Of a stretch of DNA of 64,000 bases, positions 12,035-21,979 are shown piece after piece. Every line of letters begins with the position of its first letter. Positions within the stretch are counted from its first letter, which is position 1. A program made the translations under genes and the position numbers. The notes below the pieces were generated by a model that was given only the letters and a program-made list of their open reading frames with translations, had not been told where the DNA came from and did not search any database. Origin of the DNA: Microplitis mediator (taxonomy: Eukaryota; Arthropoda; Insecta; Hymenoptera; Braconidae); NCBI RefSeq assembly GCF_029852145.1, contig NC_079977.1, forward strand, positions 14,876,640 through 14,940,639, written 5' to 3'.

Positions 12035-12795
12035 GGTTCCGTAACAAAATATCCGAAGGCAAAATAACCGCGACGAAATATCCGCGCGATGAAAATTTAC
12101 CGGAAAAACTAAATCAGTTGACGAAGCAACCGTGACAAAATAACTGTACGGTCAAATATCAGTTGCCAAAAAAACGACAAGTTGATATATTTGAATAACT
12201 AATAAATAATGATTAATTAGGAATTATCAAGCAAGTTTTATTATTGAAGTATACAATAATAATTTTTATATATAACAATATTATTAATGATCTGCAAATG
12301 TAATGATCTAATGACATTAATATTTTAATTCATAAATACATTCAAATTATCGAGTATACATTTGTTATGATTAAATTACATTTCAATAGTCATTTATGAC
12401 CATTGTGTGTGTGCAATTACAAAAATATACCCACACACCAAAAAGCTGTGAAAAATAGCGCCCTTTTTTCCACGAATTTTGTGTGTGCGCGATTACAAAA
12501 ATATACCCGCACACACAAAAGCTGTGAAAAATAGCGCCGTTTTTTCACGAATTTTGTGTGTGTGTGTGATTATAAAAATATGCTCATTAACATATAAATT
12601 TTTCTTAAGGATATTTTGTTGTGTGATTGTTTTGCCCGAGGACATTTTGTCATGTGGTCATTTTGTCCGCGGATATTTTGTCGTGAGGATGTTCTGTCCG
12701 CGGTTATATTGTCCGCGGATATTTTGTCGTGCGGTTATTTTGTCCAGGATATTTTGTCACGGTTATTTTGTCCGCGGATATGTAGTCGCGGCACC
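12035..12795. mobile_element. Non-autonomous MULE-like element with tandem-repeat inverted ends
   Basis: The 761-bp unit begins GGTTCCGTAAC and ends CGCGGCACC. It is flanked by a perfect 9-bp target duplication, GCGCCTGTA (12026-12034 and 12796-12804). Both ends are arrays of short units of about 15 bp in opposite orientation: AAAATATCCG / AAAATAACCGCG words at 12045-12180, and GGATATTTTGTCCGCG words at 12610-12790. A 9-bp duplication is typical of the MULE superfamily. There is no open frame of transposase type, so it would depend on an enzyme made elsewhere, possibly a relative of the MULE at 51-55 kb. Confidence 0.85.
12403..12578 (+). repeat. 76-bp tandem repeat inside the MULE-like element
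   Basis: The unit containing ATTACAAAAATATACC, AAAAGCTGTGAAAAATAGCG and CACGAATTTTGTGTGTG starts near 12404 and 12480, and a third start near 12557 breaks off. Period is about 76 bp, with few differences between units. Confidence 0.75.
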
Positions 12796-12804
12796 GCGCC
12801 TGTA

Positions 12805-15340
12805 ATCGGTTTTGTTGGAGTAACCTCTTTGAAACCGTGGTTGATAATCTCTTGAAATATTCATGACATATTTAATTTATTATTTTGTGAGCTCTCTTGC
12901 TTCAGAATATACAAATAATTGTATTTATATTTATCTTGATGAATGCCGATTGAATTGAATTAATTAGTTTAATTAATGATCTCGTGAAGAGTACAAAATA
13001 AAAGAATTATAAGAACACGTGTTAACAGTGGAAAGTTGCGTTGCGAAAGGTAATGGCGTCGGTCTTTTTGACACGAGGCAGGGAAATGGCAATGCGCATG
13101 CGTTGAACTTTGCATGATCAGGTTCAGATATTAAAGCCACTAGGCCCCAGTAGGTGCTGCCTCCAATCGCTGGGAGTGCAACAATATTTGAATTCAAATG
13201 TAGATGTAATTACGCAATATCATTAAATATTTTTATTTATTAGAATTGAGCTTTCGTGAATCGGAGTAAAAAACTGTCGGTATCGGCGAGTAATCTTTCG
13301 AGTGACGTGAATAGCTATTTGGGATACAAAGAAGTCGGATAGATGAAGTTGCTACGTGGAGACGACGCTGCGAGTCTAATACATTCGACAACGTCCGTCT
13401 CTCTTAGTTCTCGGAAAACAAATCGAGCCAGTATCGGGATCATAATTATTTCCAGCAAATAATTATCGTGGATTGCAGGAAAGCGGCGTCATAATTTGAT
13501 GACTAATTGTGCGGTTGGATATTTATCCACGCTACATTTTTTCTTGTATTTGAGTGAAGCCGGCTCGAGTTATTATAGCTGATACGAATTGTTATAACCT
13601 TATCTATTGTGGGGATTATCCGGTATTATTATTTGCAGTCTTTAATTATCGGCTTTTTTCTATAGACTGATATTATTATATTTTTTTTGGTTTTATCTGT
13701 TTATTAATTTCATTTATCTTGATTTGATGGTGATTTTTTTTTTGCATCAAAATTACGATTATTAATTTTTTTTGTTATTTTTTTATCCTTCTGTTAACCC
13801 GGGGTTGAGCCTCGTCAGACGTACCGAAATCGGCAGGAGATATTAAATTACAGATTGGACTTACGTCGATGTTACAGTCGAAACGACAGTACTTGACCGC
13901 ATCTCGACGTCGAGTTTTTGATGCTGTACCCAACGACAGGTTGTGAGAAATTGACGTTAAATTGCCATCGATTTGGGTTGAGTGTATACGTGGGAGTGAA
14001 CGTCAGTACGACGAGACTCTTGACATCCAAATGCCGTTAAGTCGGGAATTTTATGTCCGGGTCGTGAATGCGGCGTATGATCGGTGTGTGTGTGCGAGGG
14101 AAGTTGACGTCAAAACGAGATCAATTTCAACTTTAGTGTGCTTATACTGAGTCAACCGTCGTAAAAGTGGCTTAGGTTGTATTATTTAGCTTAGAAGTCG
14201 CATCTATAGAAACTAAGAGCTATCTGGTAATAAAGGAACAATACTTAAGCTTATGTTGAGTCCGTTGCCGTTAAATCGGTTTGTCGTTGTAAGGAAGCAT
14301 CTTCTTTTAGTACAGGTTGTCGAAGAACACGTAGTCAACTAGAGAAATATTCGTATGAATATTTCTCCAACGAGAGCCAGATGTGATGTGCTTACGGCCT
14401 TAAAGGGACTTAAATCGACCCACCATTCATCGACGTGATATTGGTGTCCTCTTTAACCATCAATTGAGAAGTATACACAGTCGGATTGCAGAAGCGATAC
14501 CGTGCAAATTCTATGGCATGTCCCTTAGGGTGGGGCAAAGGAGTCAATTGAGCCGTCGATAACCTGTATCGATTACAGATCATAGATGGTGCCCAAACCA
14601 TAAATCTCCAATTCGGAAATTGACGGACCAAAGAAACTTGAAGGGAAAGGAAAGCTTCCTTCTTCACTAGTCGGCCGTTATGATGAATGGTCACGTTTTC
14701 TTTTGCAACAGTAAAATCTAATTAAAATTGTGGAATCATTGCAAGTAAAGTTTTGATTATTTTTTTAGGCATTATTGCCGTTATTTATCTATTTTCTGTG
14801 AGTATTATCCCCACGGGCTAGACGCCCGTAAGTTGTAGTTTATATAATAAAGTCATCGATCGTATTAACATCACATTGAAAGATTTATTTTACACAAAAT
14901 AAATTCCTTTATCCTAAATCAAGTATCATAAAATTATTTCACGTGGTCAATCGAAAACTTTGGATCAGTGACGACACAGGGAAGCCTTCTGCGTAGCTCT
15001 TATCGTTTTGTTTTTGTAACAGTGGTGTACATAAGTAAATGTCATCGTTGGAATCTAGTTGTTGGGTCCTTAATCACTGACAATCGTGGATTCCTCAGAT
15101 GAAAAAGTCAAAGTAATATTAATTTAGAAGTAACGTTATAACTAGTAATATCGAATACAGTAAATTTTTTCGAGATTTATTGAAAGAAATGAATTTGTGA
15201 ACGTGCAACTTGTTTCCCATCATCTGAACGTGGGAAAGAAGTTATACCGTTTCAATTAAGTACATGGTACGTTTGAAGTGAAAGAGAAATTATATCAGAA
15301 ACCATGAGATAATCCTATGAAATTCTACTATATTTCAAAT
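12805..15340. other. Unassigned region between the MULE-like and DIRS-type elements
   Basis: There is a moderately GC-richer block at 13250-14150 and another at 14400-14700. Short open frames occur (13962-14150 plus, 14410-14694 minus, 12973-13197 minus) but none shows a family motif. A T-rich tract lies at 13680-13790. A small hairpin ACGGGC-TAGAC-GCCCGT is at 14811-14831. The block may be remains of the LTR or leader of the retroelement to the left, since the GAGT excess fades out here, but I cannot show it. Confidence 0.35.
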
Positions 15341-15460
15341 CTCGTCATTCGAGATTACAATTTAGTACCGCTACTTTCCCCTAGATTTAAACCACAACAT
15401 TCAGAGTAACTAAAAATTTACGCGGGCTCTCGACTCGCCCTCCACCGGTAAATCTTCATA
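15341..15460 (+). repeat. Left inverted terminal repeat of the DIRS-type element
   Basis: Pairs with 18190-18311 in inverted orientation. The two copies differ by scattered substitutions (for example CTCGACTCGCCC against the partner's TTGACCCGCCC), so this is not a recent insertion. Confidence 0.75.
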
Positions 15461-15597
15461 ACGTTCTTTGTGCTAGACAAAGCCATATGTTCAGAAATTT
15501 TATAAAAATTTTTATCGAGTATAAAAATTAATTAAGTGTTTAAATATAATAAAAATCTAAGTAAATAATATTCAATAAGCCAGCTACAACGATAAAA

Positions 15598-16585
15598 ATG
15601 ACAAAAAGTAAAAAACGAAGTAGGTCTGGAGAGAGAGAGAAAGACGACACAAATAAGAGGTTACGTAGGTTAGAAAAAATGATGGAATTATTTTTAGATT
15701 CTCAAAAAGCAACATCAATTAAAAAAGGTAAATAATTGTTTAATGATCATTATGACTTTTCTTTTTCGGCGTCAAGTACTCGTTATGAATGAGACATTGA
15801 CGTGGAATCAGGACTAGTAATTTTTACACGAAGGAGGCAATAACTACTAGTGCCATTGACATTCATCTTGATTTTTACAGATGATAATCATTCCAATAAA
15901 GAAAATGTCGCTGACCACACAAAAGATCTCGCTACGCTCAGTGCAGATCTTATTGACTCCGTTGAGAAGTCGAGTAAATCAGATCAGATCCTCAACAGAC
16001 TGGGGAAACTCCATCAGGTCCCATGAAACCTGCCACGTCAGTGGCTGATCCTGAAAAAGAGGTGGAGCCTACAGCTGATGTGGTAACACTTGATGAAGAC
16101 AAACTCCAAAAAAAAGGTAGTCAACGTGCATCCTAGCCTAGTCCCAAGATGGTCAACATGGCTTACAGAAGGGTTACCCGAAGACACGAAAAAAGAGTTG
16201 ATAGAAAAATATCCGCTTAACGGCGACGTACGCTTCGAGACTCCTGAGCTCAATGAGGAAATCATGTCTACGCTGGACAATGCGGGTACGAAAAGAGATC
16301 AGCTTTTCATAGCAGAACAGAACCTAGTAGGTTCACTTTTATCAGCCTTAGGAGAAGCTATTGCCATGTTTCTAAAAGATGAGGAGGAGCCAGTTGATCA
16401 ACTCTAATTGCTAAAGAGATTATCAGATGGAGGCCAATTGCTATCACACTTTCAAGTGTCATTTGCCAGAAAATCCTTCATCGCACCAGCTCTCACCAAG
16501 CAGATGAAGGAGCTTTTGCAAGGAACGAAGCCAGGTACCTTACTCTACGGAGAAAAACTCTGAAAAATCAGAAAAGATAACAGCA
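15598..16585 (+). pseudogene. DIRS-type gag with a putative intron, frameshifted
   Basis: The start ATG at 15598 opens MTKSKKRSRSGEREKDDTNK, followed by a short coiled segment. At 15728 a GTAAAT donor and at 15880 a TTTTTACAG acceptor bound a 153-bp intron. Splicing keeps the frame (phase 1) and removes an immediate stop. The second exon reads DDNHSNKENVADHTK up to a stop near 16024, a frameshift leads to VADPEKEVEPTADVVTLDED, and a second shift in an A run leads to HPSLVPRWSTWLTEGLPED and KRDQLFIAEQNLVGSLLSAL. The latter match the conserved DIRS gag core. The same frame continues past one stop (near 16405) to SFIAPALTKQMKELLQGTKP and a final stop near 16560. Gag would package the RNA. This copy is non-functional. 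Confidence 0.75.
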
Positions 16586-16639
16586 AAATCGGTGGTAAAA
16601 ATTGGCAGGGAACTGAAAACTCCATCATCATCAGTAACA

Positions 16640-17610
16640 TCATCATTTAATGCAAAGAAACCAATCTAAAAACTATCCTCTGGAAGGCCTTCAAAATGTA
16701 CATATATACATTTTAAAATGTACGAACGGCTACGAAATCCCGTTTTCCACAATTCCTCCGTCAGGATTAAGTTTTTCTAAAGAAGTAATATTATCTATGG
16801 ACGATGAAATGCTTATAGAGATAGAGATAGAGAAATTTTGGTCTTCTGGAGTCAAAGTAAGATGCAATCCTGTAGAAAATCAATTTTTCTCATTTCTTTT
16901 TAGTACCAAAACCGGACGGATCAAAAAGGTTCATTTTAAGCCTTAAGATTCTAAATCAATTTATCATCTCACTATTTTAAAATGGAGGATTTGCGATCTG
17001 TGTTAAGATTAATTAGCAAAAAAGACTTTTTATGTAATTTTGACATCAAGGCCGCATATTTCCTAGTCCCAGTAAGCAAGAAAAGCAGAAAATTCTTACG
17101 CTTTAAATTCGGGGCCCAGATGATTGAATTTACGTGCTTACCTTTTGAACTTTGTACAGCTCCCGTTGTGCTCACAAAGATAATGAAACCAGTATTATTT
17201 TATCTCAGAGACAGAGGTCTACTATCGACAGCATACCTTGATGATTTATTATGTGTTGGAAACTCTGAGTTAAAGTGCTAAACAAATGTACACATAACTC
17301 GAGAAGTTCTAAATAGGCTAGGTTTCATCATCAATGAAGATAAAATCTTACAAAGCCCTCAACAATCCTGCAAATATTTAGAATTTGTTATAAATTCAGT
17401 CGATATGACACTATCGTTACCGGGAGAAAAAGCAATTAAAATAATAGAAGCAATCACAGAGATCTCGAGAAAAAGGCAAGCCAAATTCGTGAACTAGCAG
17501 GGTTGATTAGCTTACTGGTAGCAGCTTGTCCAGCGATACCGTATGGCACGCTGCATACAAAGATCTTAGAAAGAAAAAAATTGAAGGCCCTAATAATAAA
17601 TAATCAGGAC
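16640..17610 (+). pseudogene. DIRS-type reverse transcriptase / RNase H start, broken
   Basis: A first segment (16650-16946) contains NGYEIPFSTIPPSG and a poorly kept 'SP.S.QF.S..F.V.KPDG' block. A second (16982-17281) reads MEDLRSVLRLISKKDF, then FDIKAAYFLVPVSKKSRKFL (catalytic Asp in FDIK), CLPFELCTAP and the YLDDLL box (near 17235-17255). After a stop it continues ITREVLNRLGFIINEDKILQ and MTLSLPGEKAIKI, the start of the connection and RNase H domain. The YLDD box and the FTCLPF.LCTAP motif are typical of DIRS RT. Stops and frameshifts make it inactive. Confidence 0.85.
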
Positions 17611-17733
17611 TTTGATCAGAAAATGCTAATGAGCTCGTGCGTGAATAATGACCTAAATTAGTGGCTGTTAAGTGCAATGGACTTAGTGTGGCTCAATAAG
17701 TTATAGATCAAATTGAACGAAATATATTATAGT

Positions 17734-17806
17734 GCCGGATAGCTAAGCTGGTAGAGCACTCGGCGCGATACCGACATGGTCTGGGTTCAATTCCCAGTTC
17801 GGGCTA
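17734..17806 (+). repeat. tRNA-like core, copy 1
   Basis: The A-box-like D arm (TAGCTAAGCTGGTAGAGCA) and a T arm with five paired bases (CTGGG, loop TTCAATT, CCCAG) are kept. The anticodon stem CTCGG/CCGAC encloses CGCGATA, in which the invariant U33 is absent. The acceptor stem pairs in only four or five of seven positions. I therefore call it tRNA-derived rather than a working tRNA gene. Confidence 0.75.
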
Positions 17807-17954
17807 TCTATGTTTTTCTCAATTTATCTATAAATTGTCTTATTGAGAAGGTTTGCATGTATAGGTTTCCACTATATAAAATTGGTGTATTACCGTACGA
17901 TGGACGGTGTGGCTCAATAAGTTATAGATCAAATTGAACGGAATATAGTATAGT

Positions 17955-18027
17955 GCCGGATAGCTCAACTGGTAGAGCACTCGGCGCGATACCGAATTGG
18001 TCTGGGTTCGATTCCTAGTTCGGGCTA
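17955..18027 (+). repeat. tRNA-like core, copy 2
   Basis: Nearly identical to copy 1, with a better A box (TAGCTCAACTGGTAGAGCA) and B box (GGTTCGATTCC). One T-stem base is changed (CCTAG instead of CCCAG). The same unusual anticodon loop CGCGATA is present. Confidence 0.75.
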
Positions 18028-18189
18028 TCTATAAATTGTCTTATTGAGAAGGTTATTTGCACGTTTGCATGTGTAGTTCTCCACTATATTTAAATGGTAG
18101 TTCCACTATATATAAATAAAAACATAATAAAATAATTAATTATAATTAAATAAGTTTTTTGTTTATTCAAAATTCTTAGCTTTAAATTA

Positions 18190-18311
18190 TATGAAGATTT
18201 ACCGGTGGAGGGCGGGTCAAGAGCCCGCGTAAATTTTTAGTTACTCTGAATATTGTGGTTGAAATCTAAGAAAAAGTAGCGGTACTACATTATAATCATC
18301 TCGAACGAGAC
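18190..18311 (-). repeat. Right inverted terminal repeat of the DIRS-type element
   Basis: Inverted partner of 15341-15460. It lies about 80 bp beyond the tRNA-like pair, which suggests that pair inserted into, or replaced, the missing recombinase end of the element. Confidence 0.75.
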
Positions 18312-18354
18312 TTTTATATAATTACAATCGAACTTCACTTACAGGTAAGTTTGT

Positions 18355-18960
18355 TTGATTTATAATAAAATTTCGTAAAATTCGATAAAATTTCATAAAG
18401 TTTTGTAAAATTTCGTGAAAGGCCAAAACTTTAATTTTGTGAAATTTCACGAAATTTGTGTAATTTGATAAAATTTTATGAAGTTTTGCATGACTTCATA
18501 ATATTTTAACAAATTTCATGAAGTTTTGCATAATTTCATGAAATTTTTAAAGTTTTATAAAATTCCCTAAAATTTCATAAGAATTATAATATTTTACATC
18601 ATTGTTATGGAGATCTTAAAGACGTAATGGTATGAAATTTTATATATTTTTATATATTTTCATGAAATTATTTGAAGTTTTGTGAAATGTTGAAGAATTC
18701 GATAAAACTTTGTATAATTTTACCTGATTGATGTTTTGGCGTTACACGAAATGTTACAAAATTTTATGAAATTTCATTAAATTATGTAGAACTTTACGAA
18801 AATTATTTCATGGTTTCTAACAAATTTTTATAAGCATTCTAAAAATTTTATAGTTCTATAAGACTTTGCATAATTTCATAAAATTTTGAAAATATTAAAA
18901 ACTTTACATTGATAACTCCTTCGGACCTTGGTAATAAATATGTAAAATTTTTATGATATT
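18355..18960 (+). repeat. Degenerate AAATTTCATGAAATTT-type repeat
   Basis: Dozens of diverged short words (AAATTTCGT, AAAATTTCATAAA, TTTCATGAAATTT, AGTTTTGCATAATTTCATG), partly palindromic, repeat at about 10-16 bp spacing without a fixed period. A second patch of the same type is at 20310-20530. It is an old microsatellite-like or satellite-like array. Confidence 0.6.
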
Positions 18961-20310
18961 TTATTTAACGCATGCCCGATTATCGCGATTTATGATATCT
19001 GCAAAGCAAACCCTAAATGACCGTTGACCGATCGGTGGTTAATAATTCGTCAAAAAGCAAATGGCGTCCCATGTTCCGCAACAGCGTTCGTTCATGGGGT
19101 CATAAACAACCACGTTTGAATTCATAAACACATTCCTCAAAAGCTATTATCAACCGTTCTCAAACATAAACTCTACTGTTATCATTATAGCAAATAATCC
19201 CGACACTCAATAAATTTAGAATGAGTAGTACATCAATCTAACAACTTTGATGTCAGTGTCTACGTATTAATACGTTAGTGATTTCTTATTAATTAGAATA
19301 AATAAGAAATGATTGGTAAGAGAAGTCGAAGACTTGGTAAGAGAAATTGGACGTGACTGGAGATCTTCGGATACATGAGTAGTTCTCGAAAACTCGAAAT
19401 AACTTGGTCGTTGATTAAAGAATAAATATATTTGATAAATAAATTCGAGTCAAAAGAATAGTATAATTGAATTAAACCGGAAGTGTACTTGCGTGTACTA
19501 AACCGCACTTTTATAGTTTCTGACGATGAGAGGGGGTGTAAGAGAGTTGATGCATCGGGCTTCGGCTTTTTATATCTTTACATGAGCCAACACCCAAGAG
19601 AGAAAGTGGGATAAGGTATTAGGGCCTTTTTCCTAAAAGTGGGAGTTTGTTATCATCGTTCAACGCGGATACTGTTGCGTCAGCAGTCTGACGATGGTTT
19701 TCGACGTTTTCACGTTTTCGTGGAAAAACTAATTTCACCTTTATATTCTTTTGACATTCATTATTTGTCGTACAATCATTCTTATCTATTTTTATTCATC
19801 AACATTCTTTCAGAGAAATCGTCGGTGATGAATGAATATTCTAATGTATTGAAAATATCTTATCTATTTGACTATTTTTAGACGCATATTTATTAATATA
19901 CGTTTAAAAAAAATATATCATTATTACTAATTCTATTATTTAAATATATTGATTTGGCAGGTCTCAGATCGGTCACTTATTGTTTAAGATTTAAAAATTG
20001 GCAGAGCCATCTGACGAGCAGGCTGGGACGTAACACTAGTATCATATAGATCCCCACCTGCTTTAAGGTTTTTTTTTGCTGACATAATAATTCGCAAAAA
20101 TCAGACAATTGTTGAATCAAGTATAGTGCATAGCACGTGGGTTAAGTCTTTATCCGTCAAACCCAATGTTCTTAGCACTCGTCTCCGGTGCACACGAAGC
20201 ACTCGCTGGCGGTCGTGCGTGTGCACCTACGACTCGTGTTAAAAACATTGTGCTTCCCGGATAAAAACTCACCTAACCTACTCGCTATGCAATGTACTAT
20301 TATATTATTT
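18960..20310. other. Unassigned AT-rich DNA
   Basis: No gene, RNA or repeat boundary recognised. Short open frames (19293-19508 minus, 19639-19881 plus) lack family signatures. Confidence 0.4.
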
Positions 20311-20530
20311 CCTGAAATTTTACAAAATTCTATGAAATTTCATAAAATTCCAAAAAAATTTATAAAAGCTTATACCAATATCACCTTGGAATTTTGATAA
20401 CAATTATGTAAAACTTGAGGAACTTTTTTGAAATTTTATCTCCTTTTACAAAACTTTATGAAATTTTATAGAATTTCATGTAATTCTTTTGAATTTTTTA
20501 AATTCTTATGAATATTTATGAAACTTCAAT
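20310..20530 (+). repeat. Second patch of AAATTTCATAAAATTT-type repeat
   Basis: Repeated words such as TTCCTGAAATTTTACAAAAT, TATGAAATTTCATAAAATT and GAAATTTTATAGAATTTCAT match the array at 18.4-18.9 kb in composition and spacing. Confidence 0.55.
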
Positions 20531-20939
20531 AATATAATTTATAGTTAAAATTAATTAATTAATTAAAATCATAATTGGTTGCCTCCCGCGTGAACGAATA
20601 TCTTAAAACTTATATACTTCATTTGATCTATATTAATTAAATAAAATTGGGAAAACTTTCATATTGTAAAATAGGTACTTGGTTAAATAAACATAATATT
20701 TTCCCTTTGATAATGTAAAATAAAATATTATACTTAATAAACCACCAGGTTCTTTCCTTTTAAAATTAATAAGCGCAGATTTTAGGGAAACAAGGCGAGC
20801 CCCCAAGCTCACAAAATAATTTAACTTAAGTGAATTATACGTAACCTTAGGACAGGACAAGAGCTAGTCCAGCGACTTGGCCACCGGTTATAGAAGCTAT
20901 TTTAAAGTTCTAAAATTGGTTTATTTTTAAATTGATTGA

Positions 20940-21455
20940 CAAAGTCGTTTCGGAAATAATTGAAAAATGTTGTTTTTTTTTCTATTCTTTCTGCAATTTA
21001 TCTATAGATCAAATATACTGATTGACATAGTTCTTGCGGCAATCTACGCGTGTTTTTGAGTTCTGCTGCTGAAAAGATTTGGAAATCGATTCATTGAGTC
21101 ATTTCTGAGAAATTTCTAAAAAAACTAATTTTTTTTGTCGTATTTTTTAATTTTTTTGAGGGGTTATTGGATCAGACTTTCAGAATCTGAAATTCACAGA
21201 ATAGATGACGACTGACAAGTTTTGTCGATTGCAGCAAGAACCATCTGAATAGGACAATTCACTAAGAAGTTTTAGGAAGTTTACTCACACGAACATACAG
21301 ACATACGCTTGGATATCATTCTTAAAGTAGTCAGAATTGCTTCTTAGGACCTCAAAACGTTGACATCTGAAGAAATTTTCATTGTTGAAAATCGAGGTGC
21401 AAACAATAAATTCTCACATGTTTTGAGAATCGTCGATTTTCATAGCGGGATTTTA
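20940..21455 (+). repeat. Dispersed repeat, copy B (shared with 4.1-4.3 kb)
   Basis: It contains CTCACACGAACATACAGACA (21284-21303), AGTCAGAATTGCTTCTTAGG, GACCTCAAAACGTTGACATC and GAATCGTCGATTTTCATAGC. The last three are in the same order as at 4190-4345. The upstream part with ATTGACATAGTTCTTGCGGC is only loosely similar to 29.6-30.0 kb. No coding content. Confidence 0.55.
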
Positions 21456-21895
21456 AAATATACTGACTAAAAACAAATTATTGATGACAGCTATAATATG
21501 GCATACGCGTCAATGCAGAGATATATGAAAGCAATATTGGAAATAGTATCTCAAATTAATAGCATTTCTAAGCCAATCAAAGTTCGCTGGCAACGTGAAG
21601 GTAGAGCGGTTAACCTCGCGTAATGGAGGTCAACTCCTCAGGGGCACTACTCGCTCTCGTATAGTAGTATATTCTCTCTAGGAATAGCTCTCGCGATCCC
21701 CCGGTATTTGAGATAGACTCTTACAAGATTGTCTTCTATACTACTTGTATTCTCTTGATGTCGATTGTTTTGATTTTACGATAGGGAGTTTTGTTATTGC
21801 AATAAAAAATATATTCTTACGAGTATATACATAGTAAATGTGATTAAACATACACTCATGTAACCATGCGTAAATATAAATATAAAAAATATATA
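21456..21895. other. Unassigned sequence before the TA tract
   Basis: No gene recognised. A somewhat GC-richer part at 21590-21720 (ACTCGCTCTCGTATAG) has no identifiable feature. Confidence 0.35.
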
Positions 21896-21911
21896 TATAT
21901 AAATATAAAAA

Positions 21912-21977
<66 letters not shown>
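21896..21977. repeat. (TA)n microsatellite abutting a foldback element
   Basis: Mostly pure TA/AT dinucleotides that run directly into the TTAGGGTG end of the next element. Confidence 0.95.

Positions 21978-21979
<2 letters not shown>

Larger units (their letters stand above)
17688..18110 (+). repeat. Tandem pair of tRNA-like units within inverted-repeat arms
   Basis: Two tRNA-like cores start 221 bp apart (17734 and 17955). Each is preceded by GGCTCAATAAGTTATAGATC and followed by a diverged reverse complement (ATCTATAAATTGTCTTATTG), so each core sits in a hairpin-capable frame. The linker carries GGTTTGCATGTATAGG, TTCCACTATAT and GTATTACCGTACGATGGACG. The same arrangement recurs at 1-120, 34.96-35.15 kb and 54.47-54.60 kb. 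It is a tRNA-related SINE or MITE family. Whether pol III still transcribes it is unknown. Confidence 0.8.
15341..18311 (+). mobile_element. DIRS-type retroelement, internally deleted, with inverted terminal repeats
   Basis: A stretch of about 120 bp at 15341-15460 is repeated in inverted orientation at 18190-18311 (shared words ATGAAGATTTACCGGTGGAG, CCCGCGTAAATTTTTAG, AAGTAGCGGTACTA), near 88% identical by eye. Between them are a DIRS-type gag and RT reading rightward. Inverted rather than direct terminal repeats are characteristic of DIRS elements, which integrate by a tyrosine recombinase. No recombinase or methylase domain is visible. A tRNA-like tandem pair occupies the 3' part, so the right half has been lost or replaced. 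Confidence 0.75.

Noticed and set aside
12473..12855. Overlapping Cys/Phe-rich open frames at the end of the 12-kb element
   Set aside because: They are read from the 15-bp terminal array (ILSCG, FVRGYF words) and are by-products of the repeat.
14410..14694. 94-residue minus-strand open frame as a gene
   Set aside because: No domain, no start context or splice signals, and the neighbouring frames are closed. Left as unassigned.
17734..18027. Two functional tRNA genes
   Set aside because: A and B boxes and the T stem are present, but the acceptor stem is broken, the anticodon loop lacks U33, and the cores are part of a dispersed repeat with the same flanks at four places.
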